NCBI RefSeq assembly: GCF_028610705.1
Contig: NZ_JAQQWT010000004.1
Span: 306,875-370,874 of the forward strand
Direction: 5' to 3'
From: Halalkalibacter alkalisediminis
Lineage (GTDB): Bacteria; Bacillota; Bacilli; Bacillales; Bacillaceae_D
DNA: 64,000 bases
Shown: positions 1 through 8,885 of the stretch, in pieces
Numbering within the stretch: position 1 is the stretch's first letter
How the letters are laid out: each line of letters opens with the position of its first letter
Notes under the pieces: generated by a model
Database searches by the model: none
What the model saw: only the letters and a program-made list of their open reading frames with translations
Told to the model about the DNA's origin: nothing
Program-made: the position numbers and the translations under genes

Positions 1-1166
1 AACTCTTGCCAATCCGTTAAGATTAAAATGGCGTCTGCGTCTTTTACTGCCTGGTCAAGAGTCGCTGCCGCTTGTAGATTCTTGATTACTTCTTTAGCTT
101 TCTCTGTTGCAACCGGGTCATAACAAACAACGTCGACTCCTTCCTGCTCCAGTCGAGGAACAAGGTCTACAGCAGGGGCTGCTCTCATGTCATCTGTATT
201 CGGTTTAAATGCAAGTCCAAGCACTGCCACTTTTTTTCCTTTAAGTCCTTCATTGCCAAAGGCATAGCGTAATTTTTCAATGAATCGTAAACGTTGTTCC
301 TTGTTCACTTCTTCTACGGCAGGAACAATTTTCAAGCGATAGCCTGCCTTTTCTCCCATTTTCACTAATGCTTGAGTATCCTTTGGAAAACAAGAACCTC
401 CATAGCCAATTCCGGCTTGTAAAAATGCTTTTCCAATGCGTTGATCATAGCCCATTCCCTCTGCCACTTTCTCGACATTAGCCCCTGTTGCTTCACATAG
501 GTTAGCCACTTCGTTAATAAAGCTTATCTTTGTCGCTAAAAAAGCATTGGCTGCGTATTTCGTCATTTCAGCCGTCTCAACATCCGTAACGACAATCTTT
601 GTTTGAAACGGCTCATGTAGCTTTTGCAAGACTTTCTCTGCTCTATCTGATTCGATCCCTAAAATAGCTCGTTCCATCTGAAATGTATCTTGTATCGCTG
701 ACCCTTCACGAAGAAATTCCGGATTAGAAGCAATGTCAAAATTAGAGTGTCCCGCTGTATCGCTGACCATTTTTTTAATAATCTGGCCTGTGCCAACCGG
801 GACGGTACTTTTAGTCACAATCACTTTATAGTCTGTTAAGTTTTCACCTATCGAGCGTGCCGCAGCTTTAATATAACGTAGATCTGCCTCTCCATTCTCT
901 TTTGCTGGTGTACCAACTGCTATTATAATAAGCTCGGCTCCCTCCATTCCCTCACGTATTTGAGAAGTGAAGTGAAGACGGCCTTCTTTTACATTTTTCA
1001 ACATAAGTTCTTTTAAGCCAGGTTCATAAATAGGTACAATCCCTTTTTTAAGATGATTCACTTTTACTTCATCAATATCAACGCAAGTAACTTGATTCCC
1101 TTTATCACTATAACAAACACCGGAAACGAGCCCAACGTAACCCGTACCAATGACGCAAATCTTCAC
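1..1166 (-). CDS. ugd: UDP-glucose 6-dehydrogenase (Ugd/TuaD-like), partial
   Basis: Oxidises UDP-glucose to UDP-glucuronate in the cytoplasm, using two NAD+ per turn. The GTG start at 1166 has an AAGGTGGTGATGG ribosome site. The first residues VKICVIGTGYVGLVSG are the Rossmann dinucleotide fold of this family. The catalytic-cysteine motif GYGGSCFPKDT is encoded near 375-410. About 388 residues are visible; the C-terminal end, roughly 50 residues by family length (about 440), lies off the left edge. It starts just downstream of a GtaB gene in the same orientation, so UDP-glucose made by GtaB would be converted to UDP-GlcA for the adjoining polysaccharide locus. The function is secure; the exact paralogue name (tuaD, ugd) is not. 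Confidence 0.93.
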   Translation of the reverse strand, partial: MKICVIGTGYVGLVSGVCYSDKGNQVTCVDIDEVKVNHLKKGIVPIYEPGLKELMLKNVKEGRLHFTSQIREGMEGAELIIIAVGTPAKENGEADLRYIKAAARSIGENLTDYKVIVTKSTVPVGTGQIIKKMVSDTAGHSNFDIASNPEFLREGSAIQDTFQMERAILGIESDRAEKVLQKLHEPFQTKIVVTDVETAEMTKYAANAFLATKISFINEVANLCEATGANVEKVAEGMGYDQRIGKAFLQAGIGYGGSCFPKDTQALVKMGEKAGYRLKIVPAVEEVNKEQRLRFIEKLRYAFGNEGLKGKKVAVLGLAFKPNTDDMRAAPAVDLVPRLEQEGVDVVCYDPVATEKAKEVIKNLQAAATLDQAVKDADAILILTDWQE

Positions 1167-1181
1167 TTTCCATCACCACCT

Positions 1182-2063
1182 TTAATCAAGCTTACGTACA
1201 ATATCTTTTAACATCGTCGTTACAGAATCTGCTAAATCCTCTCTCATAAGAGCAAACTCCAACGTTGCTTGAATGAAACCTAGCTTATCGCCAATATCAT
1301 ATCTCTTCCCTGAGAAGTGATAGCCAAATAGATCTTGCTTCTTCGTTAACTCCTCTAGAGCATCGGTTAATTGAATTTCATTCCCTCTTCCTGGCTCTAA
1401 CCTTCCTAAAATCGTTAATATTTCTGGTGTTAACACATATCTCCCCATAATGGCTAAATTGGACGGAGCTTCTTCCATCGTTGGTTTTTCAATTAATGAT
1501 TCAATCTTATATAAATGGTTGTTCCATTTATTTGCGCTATGTTTAATGACGCCATATTTTGAGAGTTCACTCGGTTTTACCTCTTGAACACCAATGATAG
1601 AAGAATTTGTGGCTTCAAATTGGTTTAACAGTTGCTTTAAACAAGGATCTCCCTCATTCACGACTACGTCATCTCCAAGCATGACCGCAAACGGTTCGTT
1701 ATCAATGAATTTCCTAGCACACCATATCGCATGCCCTAATCCCTTTGGTTCCTTCTGCCGAATGTAATGGATATCGGCCATCTCTGAAATATGTCTCATT
1801 TCTCTTAAACTTTCTACCTTTCCCTTGTTTAAAAGACTTTCTTCAAGTTCAAAAGAACGATCAAAGTGATCTTCTATCGCCCTTTTTCCGCGTCCTGTCA
1901 CAATGAGAATATCTTCAATCCCCGATTCAACGGCTTCTTCAATAATATATTGAATCGTCGGTCGATCGACAATCGGCAGCATTTCTTTAGGCTGCGCCTT
2001 CGTCGCCGGCAAAAATCTTGTTCCTAAGCCAGCTGCAGGTATAATGGCTTTTTTTACCTTCAA
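1182..2063 (-). CDS. gtaB: UTP-glucose-1-phosphate uridylyltransferase, copy 1
   Basis: Makes UDP-glucose from UTP and glucose-1-phosphate. The nucleotide-binding signature [20 protein letters not shown] is at the N-terminus, and GNEIQLTDA and the GKRYDIGDKLGF segment are near the C-terminus, as in GalU/GtaB. Length is about 293 residues, normal for the family. A GTG at 2072 is possible, but the AGGGGTG ribosome site overlaps it. The TTG at 2063 has that site 6 nt upstream and gives the usual [12 protein letters not shown] start. The gene is 15 nt upstream of ugd, so the two are very likely cotranscribed. A second paralogue lies at 21025-21912, at the far end of the locus. Confidence 0.95.
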   Translation of the reverse strand: MKVKKAIIPAAGLGTRFLPATKAQPKEMLPIVDRPTIQYIIEEAVESGIEDILIVTGRGKRAIEDHFDRSFELEESLLNKGKVESLREMRHISEMADIHYIRQKEPKGLGHAIWCARKFIDNEPFAVMLGDDVVVNEGDPCLKQLLNQFEATNSSIIGVQEVKPSELSKYGVIKHSANKWNNHLYKIESLIEKPTMEEAPSNLAIMGRYVLTPEILTILGRLEPGRGNEIQLTDALEELTKKQDLFGYHFSGKRYDIGDKLGFIQATLEFALMREDLADSVTTMLKDIVRKLD

Positions 2064-2194
2064 GCATTTCACCCCTAACTTAACAACTCCATATTAAAAC
2101 GTATTCTTAGTTTGCTCGGGTCATGACCATTCCTTTATACGAACTTGGGATCCATCATTGATTTTATGTTAAGAAGCCAACTCTAAAAACAAAA

Positions 2195-2214
2195 AAAGAC
2201 CGCAGACGGTCTTT
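2195..2214 (-). terminator. Rho-independent terminator after the polymerase gene
   Basis: Perfect 8-bp stem AAAGACCG/CGGTCTTT with a 4-nt loop. On the minus strand it is followed by a T-rich run (TTTTTTTGTTTTT). It sits between the stop of the Wzy-like gene and gtaB, so gtaB-ugd probably has its own promoter. Confidence 0.8.
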
Positions 2215-2278
2215 CTTCGAGTTATTTGTAGGCATTGCACTATTTTTTAACATAAATTAAAAACATACCTATTTAATG

Positions 2279-3652
2279 TCACTTAAGATGTTCGTTATAT
2301 AACAAACCCATCATCATGAATAAAATCGTCATCGACTGTAAATTAAACCAAACCTCCGCTACCATCCCCATGACAACATATCCAACAAGAATCAAGTTGA
2401 TCGCCAAAGCCAAAATCTGCTTGGAATCACTACCTTCCTTTCGCTTAATAACGACAGTCGTCCTCATGTAGATATACAAATAAAAAGCAAGGAAAATCAA
2501 TAAACCAACTATTCCATAGCGTGCGAGGATAAAGAGATAGGAATTATCAGCAAAGGCGACAAACTCACCTGACTTCATTGGACCATGCCCAAAGAGAGGT
2601 TGTTCCTTAAATTTTTCCAAATTCATTCTCCAATACTCATACCGATTGTTAAAGCTATTAACAGAGTCTACAGACGTTCTAATAGTCCCAATCGATTCTT
2701 TAAACTTTATTTTAGGAGGGCCAATTTCATCATCGCCTTTTCCATAAGGGTTACCAATGTTTTCAAAGATTTGGTCTGCCGCATAGTCCAAATAAGTAAT
2801 CTGTGGAATCAGGACCACCGCTAATGCTCCATATAAAAAGAAAGTGGCTAGCCCTAATTGAATCGTTCGCTTCCAATGACCTCGATTAAACATAAGCGAA
2901 AATAAGGTCCAGTAGACAATCAACCCAGCAACCGTAATGACAGCCGTTCTTGATGTTGTGAAAAATACACTCATAAAAGTCAGCATAAGTAAAGGCAAGA
3001 GGATCCGCTTTTTAAAGGATTTCGTAAACGTTATGTAGGCAAGCAGTAATCCAACTACGATCACGAGAAAAGATCCATACATATTAGGATTAAGAAAAAA
3101 ACTAGGAATTCTCTGTTGACGAATGATCATGTGATAGTGACGCTCTGAAATCGTATAAAATAGACCAATATGGTTATTCACATTAAAAAGATTAAAGAAC
3201 TGAATGACTCCAAATAACTCAACGATTAAAATGATCATCCCAACTGGCAACAATAATTTTTTTAGATCGGTTATACGAATATTCAAAGCAAGAATAAAAA
3301 AGAAGAAATAAAAGAAATATCTATGTAATTCAATCAGATCTTGTAACGACGTGAGTGTTGGTGAAACCCTCATTCCATATAAAGTTGAGAGGATAAGGGA
3401 AAAGCTACTTACTAACAAATAGATAGGAATTGGATGATCACTCCAATCAGAGAACGTTATCCCGTAACTTGTGATAGGTCCTCTGTGTTTGAAATAAATG
3501 AAACACAAATATACCCCTAGCAGGGCAAGTACAGCTAAAGCAATCACATTAACAGTCCATTGACCTAATATAACACCAGGAGCTGGCTTAAAGATTAATA
3601 AGCATAAAAAAAAGAGGAACGCAAAAGTCATATTCGGCAATGTTTTAATCAT
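2279..3652 (-). CDS. O-antigen ligase/polymerase family membrane protein (Wzy-like)
   Basis: 457-residue polytopic membrane protein with about ten hydrophobic segments and one long external loop (roughly residues 270-370). The loop ends in a HGPMKSGEFVAFADNSYLF segment, the pattern typical of the Wzy_C/O-antigen ligase family. Such proteins polymerise lipid-linked repeat units or ligate polymers outside the membrane. The ribosome site AAAGGAG lies 7 nt before the ATG. A flippase, a priming sugar transferase and glycosyltransferases nearby support a Wzx/Wzy-type polysaccharide pathway. Polymerase versus ligase cannot be separated by sequence inspection alone. Confidence 0.8.
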   Translation of the reverse strand: MIKTLPNMTFAFLFFLCLLIFKPAPGVILGQWTVNVIALAVLALLGVYLCFIYFKHRGPITSYGITFSDWSDHPIPIYLLVSSFSLILSTLYGMRVSPTLTSLQDLIELHRYFFYFFFFILALNIRITDLKKLLLPVGMIILIVELFGVIQFFNLFNVNNHIGLFYTISERHYHMIIRQQRIPSFFLNPNMYGSFLVIVVGLLLAYITFTKSFKKRILLPLLMLTFMSVFFTTSRTAVITVAGLIVYWTLFSLMFNRGHWKRTIQLGLATFFLYGALAVVLIPQITYLDYAADQIFENIGNPYGKGDDEIGPPKIKFKESIGTIRTSVDSVNSFNNRYEYWRMNLEKFKEQPLFGHGPMKSGEFVAFADNSYLFILARYGIVGLLIFLAFYLYIYMRTTVVIKRKEGSDSKQILALAINLILVGYVVMGMVAEVWFNLQSMTILFMMMGLLYNEHLK

Positions 3653-4613
3653 CGGGTTTCTCCTTTGTTTCTAATCTCTTTATGAAAGGGTTCAAAAATA
3701 GACACCATGGCTTAGTCTCCCCATAATTAACCATTTCATAACTAAATGAGAAGGAAAGTTGTTTCTCGGGATATCCATTTCAAGGTTGTTTATATTAAGA
3801 AGTGTAAGAAGCTAGAAAAGAAGGTGGTCGTATGGATCTTTTCACTAAAGCAAAGCTAGAAATAAGAGGAGATGAGTTCCATCTCTTCTTATCCTTTAAC
3901 CCTGAATTAACAGAGTTCTCAGCTGAATTTGAAGTTCAAGATACGAAAAAAAGAAAACGAATAGACAGGCTTGCACTCGACTACGCAAGAAAGGCTTTTC
4001 CTAATATACAAATGACAACGGTTTCGATTATGGCAGGGTCGATGTTGCTAGTCTCTGTGCCCATGAATGATAAAAAGGTTGAAGCTGCTGATTTTACAAT
4101 GTCGTACCTCTTTTTTGGATCGACTCAAGCGCAAATTGGCTATGTCGATCGCACGAAGGGAAATCTTCAAGTTGTAGCTCCTAGTTATTTCGATCTCAAC
4201 CCAGATGGTACGTTAAAATTATCTTGGCAGTTTGATCCTACCTTCATTGCAGAGATGAAAAATCGCGGAGTGAGAGTCGTTCCCTTTTTAAGTAACCATT
4301 GGGACCGTGAGTTAGGAAGAGCAGCTTTGAATAATCGCGAGGTTTTAGCACAACAGATCGCGGATACGATTATCAAACATAATTTAGATGGGGTTAATGT
4401 TGATATTGAAAATGTCACTCACCTTGACCGTGACAGCTTTACCGATTTAGTTCGATTACTAAGAGAAAAGCTGCCTGCAGATAAAGAAGTTTCTGTAGCT
4501 GTAGCAGCTAATCCGAACGGCTGGCAAACTGGTTGGCACGGCAGTTATGACTACAAGAAATTAGCCGAGCACTCCGATTATCTGATGTTAATGGCCTATG
4601 ATGAAAGCTTTAA

Positions 4614-4682
4614 CGGTTGTCCGGTGGGACAAGCGCCATCAATCAAGCTGTTCGGAGTGATATTGCCAACACCATTAAATAA
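4614..4682 (+). pseudogene. 3' fragment of a cell-wall-binding repeat (CWB2-like) gene
   Basis: In the frame +1 relative to the GH18 remnant, the sequence reads LSGGTSAINQAVRSDI...IK and then TAA at 4680-4682. The GGTSAIN-x-AV core matches the end of a CWB2 (PF04122-type) wall-binding repeat. A terminator follows 20 nt later, as expected at a true gene end. It appears to be the tail of a wall-associated protein joined to the broken GH18 gene. The fragment is short, so identification is tentative. Confidence 0.4.
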
Positions 4683-4702
4683 TCGACTAGAATGGACATA
4701 CG

Positions 4703-4734
4703 AAAGAACGCTTGGATTTACTCAAGCGTTCTTT
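4703..4734 (+). terminator. Terminator inside the remnant region
   Basis: 12-bp perfect stem AAAGAACGCTTG/CAAGCGTTCTTT with an 8-nt loop. It lies 20 nt after the stop of the CWB2-like fragment and inside the run-on part of the GH18 ORF, which supports that part being non-native coding sequence. Confidence 0.65.
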
Positions 4735-4780
4735 GTCGTATTCTTCTATCAAAACTCTTTTCGAACCTCTTCCGTGATGA

Positions 4781-5068
4781 CACCCCCTCACAAAGTTCTT
4801 CGAGTATATGAAAGCTGGCATCCCGATTTTATGCTCTGATTTCCCATCATGGAAGGCATTCGTCTTAAAGTACAAATGCGGGATTGCCGTTAATCCCAAT
4901 CATCCTGAGGAAGTCAAAGAAGCCATTAACTTCTTAATCGCTAACCCAGAACAAGCAAAGGAAATGGGGAGAAATGGTCAAACAATCATTCATGAGCGTT
5001 TAAATTGGGACACAGAAAAGGACAAGCTGGTACAGTGGTATAACGGATTGCTAGATAAACGATCATGA
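4781..5068 (+). pseudogene. 3' fragment of a family 4 glycosyltransferase
   Basis: After an in-frame stop at 4778 the frame reads KFFEYMKAGIPILCSDF, then a PEEVKEAINFL helix, and ends at TGA 5066. This is the donor-binding E-x7-E region and C-terminus of GT-B (GT4) glycosyltransferases, whose usual length is near 370 residues. Only about 95 remain and no N-terminal domain is present. An ATG at 4808 would give 86 residues but has no convincing ribosome site. It is probably a deletion remnant of a glycosyltransferase once part of the polysaccharide locus. Confidence 0.7.
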
Positions 5069-5100
5069 ACCGAGCGCTTGGCACTCGGTTCATGATCGTT
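5058..5100 (+). terminator. Strong inverted repeat/terminator
   Basis: 17-bp perfect stem (AACGATCATGAACCGAG and its complement) with a 9-nt loop. It overlaps the stop codon of the glycosyltransferase remnant. A short T-rich stretch (TTACTTTTC) follows on the plus strand. It separates the plus-strand remnants from the convergent CBO0543 gene. Confidence 0.65.
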
Positions 5101-5114
5101 ACTTTTCACCATTT

Positions 5115-5645
5115 TTATTGTCGATAATAACCCCTCTCTTCAACTGGCAAATGAACAGGTACATCAAACCACCAGAGAAAGCCTACCGATACGAGCGCAA
5201 ACAACACATAGGTTAACAATGGATGCTTGACATGCAATCTCAGTAGAGAAAACATGAGAAAAAGGGCGAAAATCGACCAACCAAACGTCCATCCATACTG
5301 ATACTCAATATGTCCTGTTAAAGTAAACACATACTCCCAAATGCCGTAAATGAAAATCCACTGTAACGTATGTAAAATCTGTTTAATGGCTCCTTTAGGG
5401 TAATTGCCTAAAAAGAGGATTCCGGTAGCTGGGAATACGATAAAGGTATAGATCATTTCTGTAAGAGTATGATTGGAAATAAGGTCTGAATGCATACGCC
5501 ATAAAAAATAATTGGCTGTTAAGAAATTATAGACTAGATTGCCAAGAGCAAAAAATAGTAACGTATCATGATACTTCTTCCAATTCCTCCAATCCCCCCA
5601 ACCAATAACAGCGAGAATACTAATGATTGCTGTAAGTATATGCAT
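5115..5645 (-). CDS. CBO0543-family membrane protein, copy 1
   Basis: About 176-residue protein with five to six predicted membrane helices and a GDWRNWKKYHDT motif after the first helix, characteristic of CBO0543-family proteins of Firmicutes. No biochemical role is known for the family. The ATG at 5645 is preferred over an upstream one at 5687 because AAGGATG lies 8 nt before it. A paralogue starts 180 nt upstream in the same orientation, so the two form a tandem pair between polysaccharide genes. The C-terminus ends with a short polar tail. Confidence 0.7.
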   Translation of the reverse strand: MHILTAIISILAVIGWGDWRNWKKYHDTLLFFALGNLVYNFLTANYFLWRMHSDLISNHTLTEMIYTFIVFPATGILFLGNYPKGAIKQILHTLQWIFIYGIWEYVFTLTGHIEYQYGWTFGWSIFALFLMFSLLRLHVKHPLLTYVLFALVSVGFLWWFDVPVHLPVEERGYYRQ

Positions 5646-5822
5646 ATGGAATTCATCCTTTTTAACATCATTAATAAACAAACACACATATTTTGATATA
5701 AATAGTGTGTGTCTAAAAAAGGATAATATTAATACATTCTCATAAATAGCCTTATCATTTCCTAATTCCCTAAAGCATCAAAAATCTTGAAGAAAAATCA
5801 TTGAACGATCCAAGAGAAACGA

Positions 5823-6377
5823 TTAAATATGTTTTTCTTCAAGTTGCTTTACCTTCATCATTAACCACTTTAAAAACACACCAATTACAATATAGATAGG
5901 AAAGGAATAGATACTTTCCCATTTGTATAATTGATAGATCCCCAACCATACAGCAATCGGTTCAAACACAAATGAAAAAATCGATGCTGTGATGGTCATT
6001 GCCGCAAAAAAACACTTCCATGAACGAAAGTACTGATAAATAAGCATATAAACAAAGGGCAGATGTCCAATATCAATTTCAATAATTGAAGGAATGACTG
6101 GAAATAATTTATTAGGGTATCCCCAGAATAGAAAAGCAACACCTAAAGTGTCTAGTGTCTTCACGACGATCGCGATCATAAATCCATATAATAAAATCTC
6201 TGTGATCCTAGACTTATCTAATAAAAACCACCAGGCAACACCAAATGCAACCATGCTGATAAGAAGAAACCACCAACCAAAGGTTAATAAATTTTCATTG
6301 AACCAGTGATCCATACACGCTTCCATTAATTTAGCTTGCAGCTCTACTACATCGCTCCAATTTGAATGTTCCTTCAA
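5823..6377 (-). CDS. CBO0543-family membrane protein, copy 2
   Basis: 184 residues with about five membrane helices. The N-terminal amphipathic part is followed by WWFLLISMVAFGVAWW; a conserved IIEIDIGHLPFVYMLIYQY segment and a C-terminal positively charged tail follow. It resembles its neighbour at 5115 in size, topology and the shared family pattern, although the sequences have diverged. GGAGG lies close upstream of the ATG. Function unknown; probably an integral membrane protein of the cytoplasmic membrane. Confidence 0.65.
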   Translation of the reverse strand: MKEHSNWSDVVELQAKLMEACMDHWFNENLLTFGWWFLLISMVAFGVAWWFLLDKSRITEILLYGFMIAIVVKTLDTLGVAFLFWGYPNKLFPVIPSIIEIDIGHLPFVYMLIYQYFRSWKCFFAAMTITASIFSFVFEPIAVWLGIYQLYKWESIYSFPIYIVIGVFLKWLMMKVKQLEEKHI

Positions 6378-6451
6378 CTAACACACCTCCTCTTTAGGTT
6401 ATCATGTGTGTTAGTTTTCTCATACATACGTTCAATTGAGTCGGATCGATT

Positions 6452-7249
6452 CTATTTTTGATAAAAGAACAATTCCTTCACAGCATCTTTATAATATAAA
6501 ATCGGTCTTTCTAAATGTTTGAGTTTTTTAAAGAACAAACCGGTTAACAGTGTTAAAGCAATGGGGGTGTTGTACATCCTTTTAAATAAAGGCCCCTTGC
6601 TAACAAAGGTTTGGTAATTTAATCTCGATTGAATGGGAGGTTTAGCATGGTATACGATGATCTTTGGAACATAGCTTATTTTATAGCCTTTTTGATACAT
6701 CTTGAATAGGAAGAGATTTTCTTCTCCACTCGGATATTTAGCCCCTAAACCAAAGTCCTCATCAAAGACCATTAAGCTTTGATCTACTTTACTGACATCA
6801 ATAAAAAATTCGATCGAGGATTTCCTAAATAAATCTCTTCTTCGAATCTGGTGCTGATAGTAATCTAAATACGTCTTATAATACTCCTTTGACTCAGGAT
6901 CGTAAATTTGATAGCAGACAATATCTGAGTCGTGCGTCTCATAGTAACTCATTACTTCTTTAAAGGCTCCCGGATGATACCAGCAGTCATCATCAGAAAA
7001 CGTGACAATGTTATTTTTTATATAGGACATGCCAATGTTTCTAGCATGAGATAGACCTAACCGATCAATACGAATATGCTGATATGAAAAAGGAACTTGA
7101 TTCAAAAGCCTACTCACGATCTCATGATTAGCTTGAGATACGATAACGACCTCGAAGTGAGAAATCGTCTGATTGGCCAAACTGTTAAATAGTCTTAAAA
7201 GCTCAGCTTCTCTTTTTCCAAGTGTTGGTATTACGACACTGATCGTCAT
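6452..7249 (-). CDS. Family 2 glycosyltransferase
   Basis: GT-A fold transferase of about 265 residues. It starts MTISVVIPTLGKRE; LSHARNIGM and the metal-binding FSDDDCWYHPGAF motif follow, then a GLGAKYPSGEENLFLF acceptor/base region. It probably adds one sugar of the repeat unit on the cytoplasmic face. The ATG at 7249 is chosen because AGGAGGAG precedes it by a few bases. The longer reading from 7276 overlaps the upstream flippase stop. Near-contiguity with the flippase suggests one transcript. The sugar and linkage cannot be read from the sequence. Confidence 0.85.
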   Translation of the reverse strand: MTISVVIPTLGKREAELLRLFNSLANQTISHFEVVIVSQANHEIVSRLLNQVPFSYQHIRIDRLGLSHARNIGMSYIKNNIVTFSDDDCWYHPGAFKEVMSYYETHDSDIVCYQIYDPESKEYYKTYLDYYQHQIRRRDLFRKSSIEFFIDVSKVDQSLMVFDEDFGLGAKYPSGEENLFLFKMYQKGYKISYVPKIIVYHAKPPIQSRLNYQTFVSKGPLFKRMYNTPIALTLLTGLFFKKLKHLERPILYYKDAVKELFFYQK

Positions 7250-7268
7250 CCATCTCCTCCTCTCAAGC

Positions 7269-8711
7269 TCAAGCATGAAACCTACCTTTTATTTTGCTTA
7301 CATACACCTGTTTAAGAACTCCTCTAACCCCTAAAGCATTAACCACAATAATACTAATGCCATACACAACGGCGCCCATACCTACTTGATAAATAAACGT
7401 AGCCACTCCTACCTCATGTCTTAACGGCCAGATCACCAATCCCATTATTAGTGTAGCCAAAACAATCTTGAAAAAATCGCCTGTTGGAAAGGGCAATGGA
7501 TTAATTTTGACATGAACAATTATCCAGCTCATTACGATCGCTAGCGCATAAGCAACCAGGGTTGCAATAGCCGCTCCTTCTATTCCATAGACAGGAATGA
7601 ACAAGAAATTCAAACCAATGTTAACAATGGCAGCCCCTACTACTGGAATCACTTGCAAAGATGATTCCTGTTTTAAATGGAAGACAATATCCACACAATA
7701 GATTTTGAAGCCGCGCAGAACCGCAGCAATCGCGATGTAAGGGATGAGCATCATCGCCTGTTCTCTAAACTCCGCACCAAGAAATAAATGAACGAAATTA
7801 CTTGATAAGATCATCACTCCCAAAGCCGCCGGAATGGAGATGAGAAAAATAAGACTTGTATTTTTCTTCACTTGTCCGTAAGCAGCTTCTTCCCCCTTCT
7901 CCTCAAGTGCCTTGATCGCAATCGGGAAAGCCGCTAAATTAATCACCATCATAAACGTATAAATCGTTTGCTGAGTTAAATCATAGGTAACCGAATACAC
8001 CCCTGTATCACTTGTTGTCATTAAATACTCAATGATTAAACGGTCAGAGTTATGTATCACCACCGTTAATAAGAAGGTAATCGTTAAAGGAAAGCCGTAT
8101 TTGACAAAACCCTTTAGCATATTATGATCAAGATGAGTAACGTTCGGCCTTACTTTCCATACCTTTAACGTAGGCACAAGTAAGGTTAACCAAAATGCTG
8201 CGATCATCCCAATCAACAAGCCAACCTCATTTAAGCCAACAAGAATCAACGAAGTACTAAGGGCTAATCCAAGCGCAACCCTACTAAAAGACAAATACCC
8301 ATAAGACTTCGGATTTAATTGGGCTCTTAACAAAGAAAGATGGATCCCGTACCAAGATTGACTCCATGACAGGACTAAACAAAGGACTAAGTAGGCAAAT
8401 GATAACTGCTCAAACGTTAAATAAAAGATAAGTCCTACTACTGTTGAGGTTAAAACAAGTCCCAAAAAGGAGATTTTGACTGTTTCTAGGAAGTTCGAAT
8501 CGTCTTTATATTTAGGATAATACCGAATTAAACTAAATTTTAACCATTCAAAAACGACGGCATTGATTAAGCCTGCAATGGCAAAAATAAGAGCATAAAT
8601 CCCATACTCTTCTGGTGTAAGAAGCCTAGTAAAAATCGCAATGCTTGCAAAGCTAATCAGAGCAGGTAACCCGTGCGAGATAAAATAATAAAAAGCATGT
8701 TTAGCCAGCAT
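7269..8711 (-). CDS. Polysaccharide flippase (Wzx/MviN-type, MOP superfamily)
   Basis: 480 residues with 14 predicted helices. The N-terminus (HAFYYFISHGLPALISFASI...RLLTPEEYG) is the classic start of lipid-linked oligosaccharide flippases, and paired charged residues lie within the helices. It moves undecaprenyl-PP-linked repeat units across the membrane. The ATG at 8711 is preferred: AAAGAGG lies 7 nt upstream, and the extra 21 residues of the longer reading are not membrane-like. It sits between the priming transferase and a GT2 gene, next to the Wzy-like protein, completing a Wzx/Wzy set. Confidence 0.85.
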   Translation of the reverse strand: MLAKHAFYYFISHGLPALISFASIAIFTRLLTPEEYGIYALIFAIAGLINAVVFEWLKFSLIRYYPKYKDDSNFLETVKISFLGLVLTSTVVGLIFYLTFEQLSFAYLVLCLVLSWSQSWYGIHLSLLRAQLNPKSYGYLSFSRVALGLALSTSLILVGLNEVGLLIGMIAAFWLTLLVPTLKVWKVRPNVTHLDHNMLKGFVKYGFPLTITFLLTVVIHNSDRLIIEYLMTTSDTGVYSVTYDLTQQTIYTFMMVINLAAFPIAIKALEEKGEEAAYGQVKKNTSLIFLISIPAALGVMILSSNFVHLFLGAEFREQAMMLIPYIAIAAVLRGFKIYCVDIVFHLKQESSLQVIPVVGAAIVNIGLNFLFIPVYGIEGAAIATLVAYALAIVMSWIIVHVKINPLPFPTGDFFKIVLATLIMGLVIWPLRHEVGVATFIYQVGMGAVVYGISIIVVNALGVRGVLKQVYVSKIKGRFHA

Positions 8712-8848
8712 AAAAAAACCTCTTTCCGTGCAGGTACTCTTACCAACATTGTCCCCTTTTTTCGAAGGTGGCAACCTCCATTTCCAGAAAAAAATCGCCT
8801 ACTCAACTCTCTTTGAGATCAAACAACCTCCCTGCATCCATAACAAAA

Positions 8849-8876
8849 AAAGGAATGAGGAAATCCCCACTCCTTT
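8849..8876 (-). terminator. Terminator after the priming sugar transferase
   Basis: On the minus strand a 12-bp stem (AAAGGAGTGGGG pairing with CCTCATTCCTTT, two G-U pairs) is followed by TTTTTTTG. It begins 10 nt after the stop codon of the sugar transferase gene. Confidence 0.75.
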
Positions 8877-8885
8877 CGAATGCTA

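Larger units (their letters stand above)
3832..4839 (+). pseudogene. Truncated glycosyl hydrolase family 18 (YdhD/YaaH-type) gene
   Basis: The ORF begins with a good ribosome site (AAGAAGGTGG) and encodes a short cytoplasmic N-terminus, a membrane segment (about residues 60-78) and a GH18 domain from residue 90. The catalytic motif DGVNVDIEN gives Glu193 as acid/base, and LMAYDES (254-260) forms another active-site strand. After residue 261 similarity to GH18 stops. The remaining ~75 codons run out of frame through the end of another gene, a terminator and part of a glycosyltransferase remnant. The barrel is therefore missing its last strands. The intact parent was probably a wall or spore-cortex glucosaminidase; this product is unlikely to be active. 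Confidence 0.75.
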
